Part shown: piece by piece, positions 8,742-16,970 of the stretch | How the letters are laid out: each line of letters starts with the position of its first letter | How positions within the stretch are numbered: the first letter of the stretch is position 1 | Assembly (NCBI RefSeq): GCF_024171785.1 | Contig: NZ_JAMTCK010000022.1 | Span: 1-64,000 of the forward strand | Length of the DNA stretch: 64,000 nucleotides | Direction of reading: 5' to 3' | From: Goodfellowiella coeruleoviolacea | Lineage (GTDB): Bacteria; Actinomycetota; Actinomycetes; Mycobacteriales; Pseudonocardiaceae | Notes under the pieces: generated by a model | What the model was told of the DNA's origin: nothing | What the model saw: only the letters and a program-made list of their open reading frames with translations | Database searches by the model: none | Translations under genes and position numbers: made by a program

Positions 8742-10136
8742 GTGGCGGATTCCTGGGCCAATTCGACCGACCTGCACCTGGACCTGAGCGGCCCGGGCGG
8801 CCTGCGCGAGCGGTTGACGCGCGCGCTGCGCGAGGCCGTGCGCACCGGCCGGCTGGCCCCGGGCACCCGGCTGCCGCCCTACCGCGCGCTGGCCGCGGAC
8901 CTGGGCATCGCCCGCAACACCGTGGCCGACGCCTACGGTGAACTGGTCGCCGAGGGCTGGCTGGCCGCCCGGCAGGGTTCGGGCACCCGGGTGGCGCTGC
9001 GCACCGAGCCGCCCCGGCCTCGGCAGCGCCGGCCAACCCCCGCCGCTCCGCTCCAGGGCCCGCGCCACAACCTGAGCCAGGGCCAGCCCGACGCGGCCGA
9101 GTTCCCCCGGGCCGCCTGGCTCGCCTCGGCGCGGCGCGCGCTGACCAGTGCGCCCAACGCGGCGTTCGGCCCCGGTGATCCGCGCGGCCGGCCGGAGCTG
9201 CGCCGCGAGCTGGCCGACTACCTGGCCCGGGCCCGCGGGGTGCGCGCCGATGCCGACCACATCGTGGTCTGCTCGGGCTTCTCCCACGCGCTGCGGCTGC
9301 TCGGCCCGCTGCTGCCGCGCACCACGGCCGTGGAGGCCTACGGGCTCGCCTTCCACCGCGGCCTGCTGACCGGCGCGGGCATCCGCGCGGTCCCGCTGGC
9401 CATCGACGACCACGGCGCCCGCGTGGCCGAGCTGCCCGCGACCGGCGCCGGGGCCGTCCTGCTCACCCCGGCCCACCAGTTCCCCACCGGCGGGCCGCTG
9501 CACCCGCTGCGCCGGGCCGCCGCCGTGGACTGGGCCCGGGACAGCGGCGGACTGGTCGTCGAGGACGACTACGACGGCGAGTTCCGCTACGACCGCCAGC
9601 CGGTGGGCGCGGTGCAGGGCCTGGACCCCGAGCACGTCCTCTACCTGGGCTCGGTCAGCAAGAGCCTGTCCCCGGCGGTGCGCCTGGGCTGGATGGTGTT
9701 GCCGGACCGGCTGGTGGACGGCGTGCTGGCGGCCAAGGGCGAGCGGGAGGCGTGGGCCAGCGCCCTGGACCAGCTCACCCTCGCGGACTTCATCGGCTCG
9801 GGCGGCTACGACCGGCACGTCCGGCGGATGCGCCAGCACTACCGGCGGCGCCGCGACCAGCTGGTGGCCACGCTCGCCGAGCGCGCCCCGCACGTGCGGG
9901 TCACCGGGATCGCGGCCGGGCTGCACGCCGTCCTGGAACTGCCGCCGGGCACCGAGCCGGCCGCGGTGGCCGCCGCCAGGCGCGCCGGACTGGCCCTGGA
10001 CGGCCTGGCCGCGTTCCGCCACCCGGACAGCACCATGCCCGCGGCCGACGGGCTGGTGGTCGGCTACAGCACCCCACCGGAGCACGCGTTCGCCAACGCC
10101 GTCGCCGCACTGTGCCGGGTGCTGCCGCCCGGCTGA
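8742..10136 (+). CDS. MocR-type regulator (GntR HTH fused to PLP aminotransferase-like domain)
   Basis: 464 residues. The N-terminal GntR winged helix (about 15-85) reads GTRLPPYRALAADLGIARNT then VADAYGELVAEGWL. After a linker, a fold-type-I aminotransferase domain carries DDYDGEFRYDR and the probable PLP-binding Lys in GSVSKSLSP. MocR proteins normally act as PLP-sensing regulators, not as enzymes. The GTG start follows 47 bases after the divergent cupin start, so its likely target is that cupin or itself. It resembles PdxR/GabR, but no vitamin B6 or GABA genes lie nearby. Confidence 0.9.
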   Translation: MADSWANSTDLHLDLSGPGGLRERLTRALREAVRTGRLAPGTRLPPYRALAADLGIARNTVADAYGELVAEGWLAARQGSGTRVALRTEPPRPRQRRPTPAAPLQGPRHNLSQGQPDAAEFPRAAWLASARRALTSAPNAAFGPGDPRGRPELRRELADYLARARGVRADADHIVVCSGFSHALRLLGPLLPRTTAVEAYGLAFHRGLLTGAGIRAVPLAIDDHGARVAELPATGAGAVLLTPAHQFPTGGPLHPLRRAAAVDWARDSGGLVVEDDYDGEFRYDRQPVGAVQGLDPEHVLYLGSVSKSLSPAVRLGWMVLPDRLVDGVLAAKGEREAWASALDQLTLADFIGSGGYDRHVRRMRQHYRRRRDQLVATLAERAPHVRVTGIAAGLHAVLELPPGTEPAAVAAARRAGLALDGLAAFRHPDSTMPAADGLVVGYSTPPEHAFANAVAALCRVLPPG

Positions 10137-10227
10137 GCGGGTTCTCATCCGGCGGACCGCCGCCGGCCACCTCGCGGCCACCGCCGGGACACCCCCTGGC
10201 CGCTCCCCGCGCGCACACTCCCGGCCC

Positions 10228-11202
10228 GTGACCGTCCACACCGCACCAGTCCCGCCCGCGACAGCGGTGCTGACCAGGCCAGATCCCCCCACCGGCAGAC
10301 CCGGAAAACCCGGCGGGGGCCGGTCGCACCGGGTTCGCGAGGCACTGCTGGGCCTGCTGCTGCTCACGCCCGGCCTGGTCGGTCTCGGCGTGTTCGTGGT
10401 CTTCCCGCTGTTCCAGGCCGTCTATCTGTCCACACGGGACAACGACATCCTGGGCAACCCCACCCGCTCGGTGGGGCTGGCCCACTTCGCCGAACTGCTC
10501 ACCCCGGAGTTCGGCGCGCTGCTGGCGCGGACGTTCCTGTTCACCGCGCTGGTGGTGGTGCCTGGCGTGCTGCTGCCGCTGGCGATCGCCGCGCCGCTCA
10601 CCCAGAAGCTGCCGGGCATGCGGATCTTCCGGACCGCGTTCGCGCTGCCGTTCGCCTACTCCGCGTCGGCGGCGAGCGTGGTGTGGCTGATCATGCTCAA
10701 CCCGGGCACCTCACCGGTGAACTGGCTGCTCGGCCTGGTCGGGGTGCAGGCGCCGAGCTGGACCAGTGACCCGGGCTGGGCCCTGGTGACCGTGGCCGCG
10801 GTGACCGTGTGGAGCGTGTCCGGGTTCAACCTGCTGGTGCTCGCCGCCGGACTGGCCCAGGTGGACGAGGACGTGCTGGAGGCCGCCCGCATCGACGGCG
10901 CCACCGGCCCGCGCCAGTTCGTCAGCATCGTGCTGCCGATGATCTCGCCGAGCCTGTTCTTCGCCGTGGTCACCACCACGTTGACCGCGCTGCAGGCGTT
11001 GGGCCAGGTGCACATCATGACCGACGGCGGCCCCAACGGCAGCACGTCCACACTGGTCTACTCGATCTTCGACCGCGCGTTCCACAACAACAACAGCGAC
11101 TACGGGCTGGCCAGCGCGCAGGGCCTGGTGCTGCTCGTGGTGGGCGTGCTGCTGGCCGCGGTCCAGTTCGGCGTGCTGGAGAGGCGGGTGCACTACCGGT
11201 GA
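10228..11202 (+). CDS. ABC sugar-type importer permease 1 (UgpA/MalF-like)
   Basis: 324 residues with six predicted membrane helices (first EALLGLLLLTPGLVGLGVFV). The cytoplasmic EAA loop reads EAARIDGATGPRQFVSIVLP, which contacts the ATPase. It is the first gene of a permease-permease-binding-protein operon, and its TGA overlaps the GTG of the next gene. The neighbouring binding protein resembles UgpB, so glycerol-3-phosphate or a glycerophosphodiester is a reasonable substrate guess. Confidence 0.9.
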   Translation: MTVHTAPVPPATAVLTRPDPPTGRPGKPGGGRSHRVREALLGLLLLTPGLVGLGVFVVFPLFQAVYLSTRDNDILGNPTRSVGLAHFAELLTPEFGALLARTFLFTALVVVPGVLLPLAIAAPLTQKLPGMRIFRTAFALPFAYSASAASVVWLIMLNPGTSPVNWLLGLVGVQAPSWTSDPGWALVTVAAVTVWSVSGFNLLVLAAGLAQVDEDVLEAARIDGATGPRQFVSIVLPMISPSLFFAVVTTTLTALQALGQVHIMTDGGPNGSTSTLVYSIFDRAFHNNNSDYGLASAQGLVLLVVGVLLAAVQFGVLERRVHYR

Positions 11203-12056
11203 GCACCGCGACGAGGAGCCGACTCAACCGCCCTGGCCCCGTGCCCACCGCGCTGACCTACCTGTGGCTGGGCGTGGCCGCCGTGGTGCTGCTGTTCCCC
11301 GTGCTGCTGACCGTGGTGGGCGGGTTCCTGCCGTCCAGTGCCCTGCTGCACCAGCCGCCCCGGCTGTTCGGCGGTGACTGGACCCTGGACAACTACGCGG
11401 AGGCGTGGAACCAGCCGGTCGTGCCGCTGGCACCGGCGTTCGCCAACTCGCTGTTCGTCGGCCTGGTGATCATGGCCGGGCACCTGGTCACCTCGTGCCT
11501 GGCCGGCTACGCCCTGGTGTTCCTGCGCACCCCGCTGCGCACGCCGCTGTTCTGGCTGTTCCTGGCCACGATCATGGTGCCCTACGAGTCCATTGTGGTC
11601 CCCAACGCGCTGTTCGTGCGCAGCCTCGGCCTCGGCGACAACCGGCTCAGCCTGGTGCTGCCGTTCCTGGCCAACGGGTTCGGCGTGTTCCTGCTCCGCC
11701 AGGCGTTCCAGCAGTTCCCCAGGGAGCTGCGCGAGGCCGCGGTGATCGACGGCTGCGGGCACCTGCGGTTCCTGTTCACCATCCTGCTGCCCAGCTGCCG
11801 GCCGGCGCTGACCGCGCTCGCGGTCTGGTCGTTCCTGCAGGGCTGGAACATGTACTTCTGGCCGCTGATCATCGCCTCCGGCGACAACTCGATGAACACC
11901 CTGCAGTCCGCGGTGTTCGCGTTGAAGAACAACGAGGGCGCCAGTCCCGCCGTGCTGCTGGCGGGCATCAGCATCACCCTCATCCCCACCCTGCTGCTGG
12001 TCGTCTTCGGACAGCGCTGGCTGGTCCGGGGATTCACCGCCGGCGCGGTCAAGTGA
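11199..12056 (+). CDS. ABC sugar-type importer permease 2 (UgpE/MalG-like)
   Basis: 285 residues from GTG at 11199, inside the previous gene's stop (GTGA overlap). The first helix is LTYLWLGVAAVVLLFPVLL; the EAA motif is REAAVIDGCGHLRFLFTIL. It has the six helices of CUT1-family inner permeases. The binding-protein gene follows after 37 bases. No ATP-binding subunit is encoded here, so a shared MsiK/UgpC-type ATPase elsewhere is probably used, as is common in actinobacteria. Confidence 0.9.
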   Translation: MSTATRSRLNRPGPVPTALTYLWLGVAAVVLLFPVLLTVVGGFLPSSALLHQPPRLFGGDWTLDNYAEAWNQPVVPLAPAFANSLFVGLVIMAGHLVTSCLAGYALVFLRTPLRTPLFWLFLATIMVPYESIVVPNALFVRSLGLGDNRLSLVLPFLANGFGVFLLRQAFQQFPRELREAAVIDGCGHLRFLFTILLPSCRPALTALAVWSFLQGWNMYFWPLIIASGDNSMNTLQSAVFALKNNEGASPAVLLAGISITLIPTLLLVVFGQRWLVRGFTAGAVK

Positions 12057-12093
12057 GGCGCGCCCCGTGACGGCACCACAAAGGAGAAGCACT

Positions 12094-13545
12094 GTGCGAA
12101 CGCAAGCGCGGCACCGGTCGCCGCGGACCGGCCGGATCTCGACCAGCCTGCGCCGGGTGACGGCCGGCGTGGCCCTCGGCCTGGCCGCGGCCAGCACGGC
12201 CGCCTGCGGCGCGGCCACCACGGGCGCGTCGAGCGCGACCACCCAGCAGCTGACCGCCCCGCCGGCCAGCGCGCTGGACGGCAAGGGCGAGGTGCAGGTC
12301 ACCTTCTGGCACGCCATGGGCGGCAAGAACGGCGAGGCGCTGCAGCGGCTCACCGACCAGTTCAACCAGCGGAACCAGGGCCGGATCAAGGTCACCCTGC
12401 AGTACAAGAACAACTACGACGACACCCTGTCGGCCTACAAGACGGCGCTGAACAGCGGGCAGGCCCCGGATCTGGTGCAGGTGTACGACATCGGCACCAG
12501 GTTCATGATCGACTCCGGCTCGACCGTGCCGGTGCAGTCCTTTGTAGACGTCGACAAGGCGGACATTTCCGACATCCAGCCGAACATCGCCGGCTACTAC
12601 ACGGTGGACAACACGCTGTACTCGATGCCGTTCAACACCTCGATGCCGCTGCTGTACATCAACCGGACGGCGTTCGTCGAGGCCGGCCTCGACCCGGACA
12701 AGCCGCCGCGCACCCTGGACGAGATCACCGCGGCCGCCCGCAAGCTGACCGTGCGCGACGCCAACGGCAACATCACCCGGTACGGCTTCGGCACCGCCCT
12801 GTACGGCTGGTTCGTGGAGCAGTGGACCGCGCTGGCCGGCCAGGAGTTCTGCGACCAGGGCAACGGCCGGGACGGCCGGGCCACCAAGGTGAACCTGGCC
12901 ACCGACGAACACGTCAAGCAGCTGGAGTGGTGGCAGCGGATGACCGAGGAAGGGCTGGCGCTCAAGTTCAACAGCGACACCGCCGAGTCCGACAACGCCT
13001 TCACCTCCGGCAAGACCGCGATGACCCTGGAGTCGACCGGGTCGCTCGGCGGCTTCCTGGCCAACGCCGAGGGCAAGTTCGAGGTGGGCACCGGCTTCTA
13101 CCCGAAGGCCGACGCCAGCCACGGCGGTGGTCCGATCATCGGCGGCGCGTCCCTGTGGATCGTGGGCAAGGGCAAGGACGACGCGCACAAGCGGGCGGCG
13201 TGGGAGTTCACCAGGTTCCTGGCCACCCCGGACGCCCAGGCCACCTGGCACACCGCCACCGGCTACTTCCCGATCAGCAAGTCCGCGCTGGACACCGACC
13301 TGGACAAGCAGTGGCGGGCGCAGCGCCCCCAGTTCGACACCGCCATCAAGCAACTGGAGTCGACCGCGCTCACCAAGGCCACCCAGGGTTGCGCGCTGGG
13401 CGTGATGCCGCAGGCCCGCAAGGCCGAGGAGAGCGCCATGCAGGCCGCCGTGCACCAGGGCACCGACCCGCGACAGGCACTGCAGGATGCGGAAAAGTCC
13501 CTAGACTCGGCGATCAAGGACTACAACCAGTCCGTGGGCGGCTGA
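12094..13545 (+). CDS. ugpB: ABC importer substrate-binding lipoprotein, UgpB-like
   Basis: 483 residues from GTG at 12094, seven bases after aaggag. The signal peptide ends with TAAC, giving lipidation at Cys38. The mature protein aligns by memory with E. coli UgpB: VTFWHAMGG, LVQVYDIGT, DPDKPPRTLDEI, GGPIIGGASLWIVGKGK, WHTATGYFPISKSAL and LGVMPQARK. UgpB binds sn-glycerol-3-phosphate and glycerophosphocholine; related proteins bind sugars, so specificity is likely but not proven. It is the last gene of the operon after the two permeases. Confidence 0.88.
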   Translation: MRTQARHRSPRTGRISTSLRRVTAGVALGLAAASTAACGAATTGASSATTQQLTAPPASALDGKGEVQVTFWHAMGGKNGEALQRLTDQFNQRNQGRIKVTLQYKNNYDDTLSAYKTALNSGQAPDLVQVYDIGTRFMIDSGSTVPVQSFVDVDKADISDIQPNIAGYYTVDNTLYSMPFNTSMPLLYINRTAFVEAGLDPDKPPRTLDEITAAARKLTVRDANGNITRYGFGTALYGWFVEQWTALAGQEFCDQGNGRDGRATKVNLATDEHVKQLEWWQRMTEEGLALKFNSDTAESDNAFTSGKTAMTLESTGSLGGFLANAEGKFEVGTGFYPKADASHGGGPIIGGASLWIVGKGKDDAHKRAAWEFTRFLATPDAQATWHTATGYFPISKSALDTDLDKQWRAQRPQFDTAIKQLESTALTKATQGCALGVMPQARKAEESAMQAAVHQGTDPRQALQDAEKSLDSAIKDYNQSVGG

Positions 13546-13670
13546 GCCGGCGGGGTGGGCCGATCCGGGGCGGGAAACACCGGTCCCGAACCCGGTCCAC
13601 CCCCGATGACCTGCCCGTAGTCACCAGGCGTGGCTCCAGTCGTCCCGGCCCGACCCATTAAGGTGGGGGA

Positions 13671-14654
13671 ATGACGGGTGTTGATGACACCGAGTTGATC
13701 ATGCGGCCACCGCATTTCGAAGTCGTCCGCCGTGGCTACAACCAACGCCAGGTGGAGGAGTTCGTGACTCGGCTCCAGTACGAGCTGAGTGCCACGACCA
13801 AGGCGCGCAACCAGGCGCTGGGCCAGTCCGTGGAGATGTCCCGCGTGCTCGGGCAGACCCAGCAGGAACTGGCCGAGGTCAAGCAGCGGCTGGCCCAGAT
13901 CTCCACCAACCCGAACAGCACCACCGGGATGGCCGAGCGCGTCAAGGTGATGATGCGCCTGGCCGAGGAGGAGATCGCCGACCAGCGGCGTGAGGCCGAG
14001 GAGTACGCGTCCAACACCAGGAGCCAGGCCGACGCCTACGCGCAGGAGCAGCGGGCCAGGCACCAGCGCATGGTGGAGGAGCAGGAGAAGCGCCGGCAGC
14101 AGCTGGAGCAGGAGCACGCCAAGCAGCGCGCCGACCTCCAGCAGCAGCACGCCAAGCGGCAGCACGACCTGGAGCAGCAGCACGCCAAGCAGCGGGCCGA
14201 CCTGCAGCAGGAGTACGACCAGCTGCGCGCCAAGCTCGCCGCCGAGCACGAGAAGCTGATGAACGAGGCGCGCGAGCACGCGGCTCGACTGCGGCGCGAG
14301 GCCGAGCGCCGCATCGCCGAGGCCGACGAGCAGGTGGCCAAGCTGCGCAGCCTGCGCCAGGCCATCGCCGCCCAGCTGGCCGGTGCCCGCGAGGTCCTCG
14401 ACCAGGCAGCCGAACAGCTGGATCCGGCCGCCGAGCAGCCGCAGGGCACGCCGGCGCCCGCCGCCCAGGCTCCAGGTGCGCAGGCCCCGGGCGCCCAGGC
14501 CCCGGCAGCGCAGGCGGTAGGTGCTCCGGCTCCGGGCGCTCCGGCTGGTGCGGCCCAGCCGAACACGCCGCCGGCCGCCGCGGCTGCCGCCGGCAAGCCG
14601 GCGACCGGCCCGGCCAGCAAGCCGGAGTCACCGGAGGCACGCCCCACCAGTTGA
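13671..14654 (+). CDS. DivIVA-like coiled-coil protein with hendecad repeats
   Basis: 327 residues. The N-terminal ~45 residues fit the DivIVA membrane-binding head (FEVVRRGYNQRQVEEFVTRL). Residues ~125-240 form at least eight successive 11-residue units, the clearest being LEQEHAKQRAD, LQQQHAKRQHD and LEQQHAKQRAD, which predicts a long straight, slightly right-handed coiled coil. The C-terminal ~85 residues are Ala/Pro/Gln low complexity (repeats of QAPGA). DivIVA proteins mark curved membrane or cell poles and recruit wall-growth proteins. This is not the main Wag31, which normally sits by the ftsZ cluster. A gtggggg ribosome site lies just before the ATG. Confidence 0.85.
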   Translation: MTGVDDTELIMRPPHFEVVRRGYNQRQVEEFVTRLQYELSATTKARNQALGQSVEMSRVLGQTQQELAEVKQRLAQISTNPNSTTGMAERVKVMMRLAEEEIADQRREAEEYASNTRSQADAYAQEQRARHQRMVEEQEKRRQQLEQEHAKQRADLQQQHAKRQHDLEQQHAKQRADLQQEYDQLRAKLAAEHEKLMNEAREHAARLRREAERRIAEADEQVAKLRSLRQAIAAQLAGAREVLDQAAEQLDPAAEQPQGTPAPAAQAPGAQAPGAQAPAAQAVGAPAPGAPAGAAQPNTPPAAAAAAGKPATGPASKPESPEARPTS

Positions 14655-14712
14655 GCGCACTGTCCCACCGGCTCGTTCCGAACAACGCAGTTCGTCCGAA
14701 CACCCGACACCC

Positions 14713-14758
14713 GGCCGGCTCCCCGGTTCGTCCACAGAGGATGGACTGGGAGCCGGCC
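14713..14758. terminator. Hairpin between convergent DivIVA-like and hypothetical genes
   Basis: Arms 14713-14723 and 14748-14758 form an 11-base-pair stem. An inner GTCCA/TGGAC stem sits in the loop. The position, 59 bases after one stop and 51 before the opposing stop, suits a bidirectional terminator. Confidence 0.7.
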
Positions 14759-14808
14759 GTTCTGCGCGAAACCGACGAGCCAGCCCACCCGTCGCCCCGG
14801 TGCTACCG

Positions 14809-15150
14809 CTACAGCACCGTGCGCCCGTAGCGGACCGGCCAGCCGTCGACCACGACCGGGTGGCCCACCGGCAGCACCGGGTCCACCAGCGGCGGGAGGT
14901 CGAGGTCCAGCGCCCACCGCGCCGGCTCGACCGGCCCGAGCAGGTCCACAGTGGAAACCTGGCGGCCGTGCTGGAACACCCGGATCTCCGAGAACAGCCA
15001 GTAGTGGTGGTCCTCGGCGTCGCCGCCGCGCAGGTCGTCCAGGACGTGGACCAGGTCGGTGCGGTTGTTGAGCACGACGATGTCGGTTGTCGTGTCCCCG
15101 TGCTGTGGGTCGACGCGCACGGCGTGGTGCAGGACGTAGTAGCTGAACAA
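14809..15150 (-). CDS. Hypothetical protein, 113 residues
   Basis: The frame starts at a TTG (15150) with a ggagg ribosome site eight bases upstream, and codes MFSYYVLHHAVRVDP onwards. It is acidic, rich in Val, Asp and His, without signal peptide or membrane helix. I do not recognise a family. It is divergent from the TPR gene, with ~80 bases between. Codon use is normal for the window, so it is probably real. Confidence 0.6.
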   Translation of the reverse strand: MFSYYVLHHAVRVDPQHGDTTTDIVVLNNRTDLVHVLDDLRGGDAEDHHYWLFSEIRVFQHGRQVSTVDLLGPVEPARWALDLDLPPLVDPVLPVGHPVVVDGWPVRYGRTVL

Positions 15151-15231
15151 GGCCGACCTCCGCCCGGGGAACCGCTGGTGCCGGGACCCTAACAGCGGCG
15201 TCTGTCAGTCGACGTTGGCAGGATGTGCGTC

Positions 15232-16443
15232 ATGGCGATCTCGGCACCCGGCGCGGACGACGGACTGGCATCGTTGCGGCAGGCCGCCGAGGCCGACCGG
15301 CCAGGAGCCGCCCGGCACCTCGGCCACCAGCTCAGCCTGCTCGGTTCCGGGCTGGTGTTCCAGGCCGGAACCACGACTCCGCAGGCAGAGCACTGGCTGC
15401 GCCGGGCGCTCGACCTCGACCCCGATGACGCGCTCGCCGCCGTGTTGCTGGCCGACCTCCTGGTGCGGCGAGCCGACCTGACCACAGCCTTCTGGCAGGG
15501 GAGCGACCAAGGCGAGCGCACCGAGTTGTACCGCCAGTTCCGGGCGCACCGGGACGAGGCGCTGCACTGGTACCGGCACGCGCTCGCGGTCGCCCCGTCC
15601 AGCACCGCCGCGATCACCGGCCTGGCGATGCTGCTGTCGGACGATCTCCGCTGGGGCCGACGGTTTCTCGAACCCGAGGACACCGACCCGGATGACCGGC
15701 CCACCCGGTTGGCCGAGGCCGCGCACTGGTGGCGGCGAGAGCTGTCGGCACACCCGGACAACGCCACCGCCACCTGCCAACTGGCGGATGTGCTGGCCCG
15801 GAACGGGCAGCAGGCCGAAGCCGCCCACTGGCTGCGGCGCACCGTGGAACTCGATCCGCAGAACTGGAGGGCCGCGCTCGACCTGTCCCGGCACGCGGCA
15901 CAGGGAGCCGACTGCACCACAGCGGAACGCGCCTGCCGAGAGCTGGCCGAGGCCGGCGACCCCCAGGCGGTGATCAGCCTGGCCCTGCTGCTGGAGAGCA
16001 CCGGAAGGACCGCGGCGGCGGACTCCTGGCTGCAACGCCCCACGGCGCGGCCCCTGCCGCGTCTCCTGTTCGACTCGGACCCCACGCCGTCGTCGGTGCT
16101 CACCTCGTTGGCCAGGAAGCTGCTCGACCACGACGACGTCGCCAGGGCGAAGTGGTGGTGCCTGGTGGCGCTGCGCCGCACGCCCAGCTCCCACGACGCC
16201 ATGGAACTGTTCAAGGTGCTGCCGGTGGACGAGCAGGACACCGCCACCGTGGTCACCTGGCTGACCAGGGCCGCGAACGCAGGTGACCAGCGGGCGGTCG
16301 GCTACCTGACCGAGCTGGTGCGCGAGCAGGACCAGGGGGCCGGCCCCGCACAAACCGGCGGACTGCTCCACACCGCCGTCGAGCACGGCGGAACGATCGA
16401 TCACATCGAGGGTGTGCTACGGCAACGTCCTCACCAGATCTGA
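15232..16443 (+). CDS. TPR-repeat protein
   Basis: 403 residues from ATG at 15232 (AGGA eight bases upstream); an ATG nine bases earlier is an alternative. Several tetratricopeptide-like helix pairs are visible, for example AEHWLRRALDLDPDDALAAV and AAHWLRRTVELDPQNWRAAL. Both show the usual W/L-G/A-A/L-P spacing. Such repeats are protein-binding scaffolds; no enzymatic domain is seen. The last 13 bases overlap the 3' end of the convergent secreted-protein gene. Confidence 0.8.
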   Translation: MAISAPGADDGLASLRQAAEADRPGAARHLGHQLSLLGSGLVFQAGTTTPQAEHWLRRALDLDPDDALAAVLLADLLVRRADLTTAFWQGSDQGERTELYRQFRAHRDEALHWYRHALAVAPSSTAAITGLAMLLSDDLRWGRRFLEPEDTDPDDRPTRLAEAAHWWRRELSAHPDNATATCQLADVLARNGQQAEAAHWLRRTVELDPQNWRAALDLSRHAAQGADCTTAERACRELAEAGDPQAVISLALLLESTGRTAAADSWLQRPTARPLPRLLFDSDPTPSSVLTSLARKLLDHDDVARAKWWCLVALRRTPSSHDAMELFKVLPVDEQDTATVVTWLTRAANAGDQRAVGYLTELVREQDQGAGPAQTGGLLHTAVEHGGTIDHIEGVLRQRPHQI

Positions 16444-16805
16444 ATGGTGTGCACGATGGCCCGGAGACCGAACGTGAGGGTGTGCTCCTGCCCTTTGTCC
16501 AAAATGAGGGAATGCCGGTAACCATTCTCGATGATGGTGTAGTCGAACGTCACCTTGTTGTTGCCCGAATGAAAAGACCTGACGCCGTAGCCTTCCACGT
16601 ACGCGACACCGGAATTGGCGTAACACCACCTGTTGTCTCCGGTGTCACCAAAGCGGATCCAGGCGAACTCGTCCGACGTGCAGCTGACGGCGTTGATCGC
16701 GAAGGCGGGGACCGCCGGAGCCGCGACCGTCATGCCGGCGGCGGCCACCACCACGACGAAAAGCTTCTTGAGTGATCCTCGGACACCGCTGAAGAGATTC
16801 TTCAC
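16431..16805 (-). CDS. Small secreted protein, possibly beta/gamma-crystallin-like
   Basis: 124 residues. A clear Sec signal peptide (MKNLFSGVRGSLKKLFVVVV to APAVPAFA) leaves a mature protein of ~88 residues. The mature part has two Cys (SCTSDEF, RWCYANSG) and the pattern YVEGYGVRSFHSGNNKV. The C-x-A-N-[AS]-G ... SGNN arrangement recalls small Streptomyces secreted crystallin-fold proteins, including killer-toxin-like ones; this is a memory-based guess. It overlaps the TPR gene 3' end by 13 bases. AT content is somewhat higher than its neighbours, which may mean recent acquisition. Confidence 0.75.
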   Translation of the reverse strand: MKNLFSGVRGSLKKLFVVVVAAAGMTVAAPAVPAFAINAVSCTSDEFAWIRFGDTGDNRWCYANSGVAYVEGYGVRSFHSGNNKVTFDYTIIENGYRHSLILDKGQEHTLTFGLRAIVHTIQIW

Positions 16806-16970
16806 GAGGTTTCACCGTACTCCGCACATCCGCGGGAAACTCCCACTTTCCCACCGGTCTGCCCGTGCTGCCCCGGAGAATTACCTGAACGCTCCGCCCG
16901 GATCGGCTGGTCTCTGGTGATGCTGTTAATTCACAATGGGGCCGATCCCGACCCGGCGGGCGGACCCGGG

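Noticed and set aside
11193-12413. 406-residue minus-strand frame across the Ugp-like permease
   Set aside because: Shadow of the permease and binding-protein genes, which have membrane helices, EAA loops and a lipobox on the plus strand.
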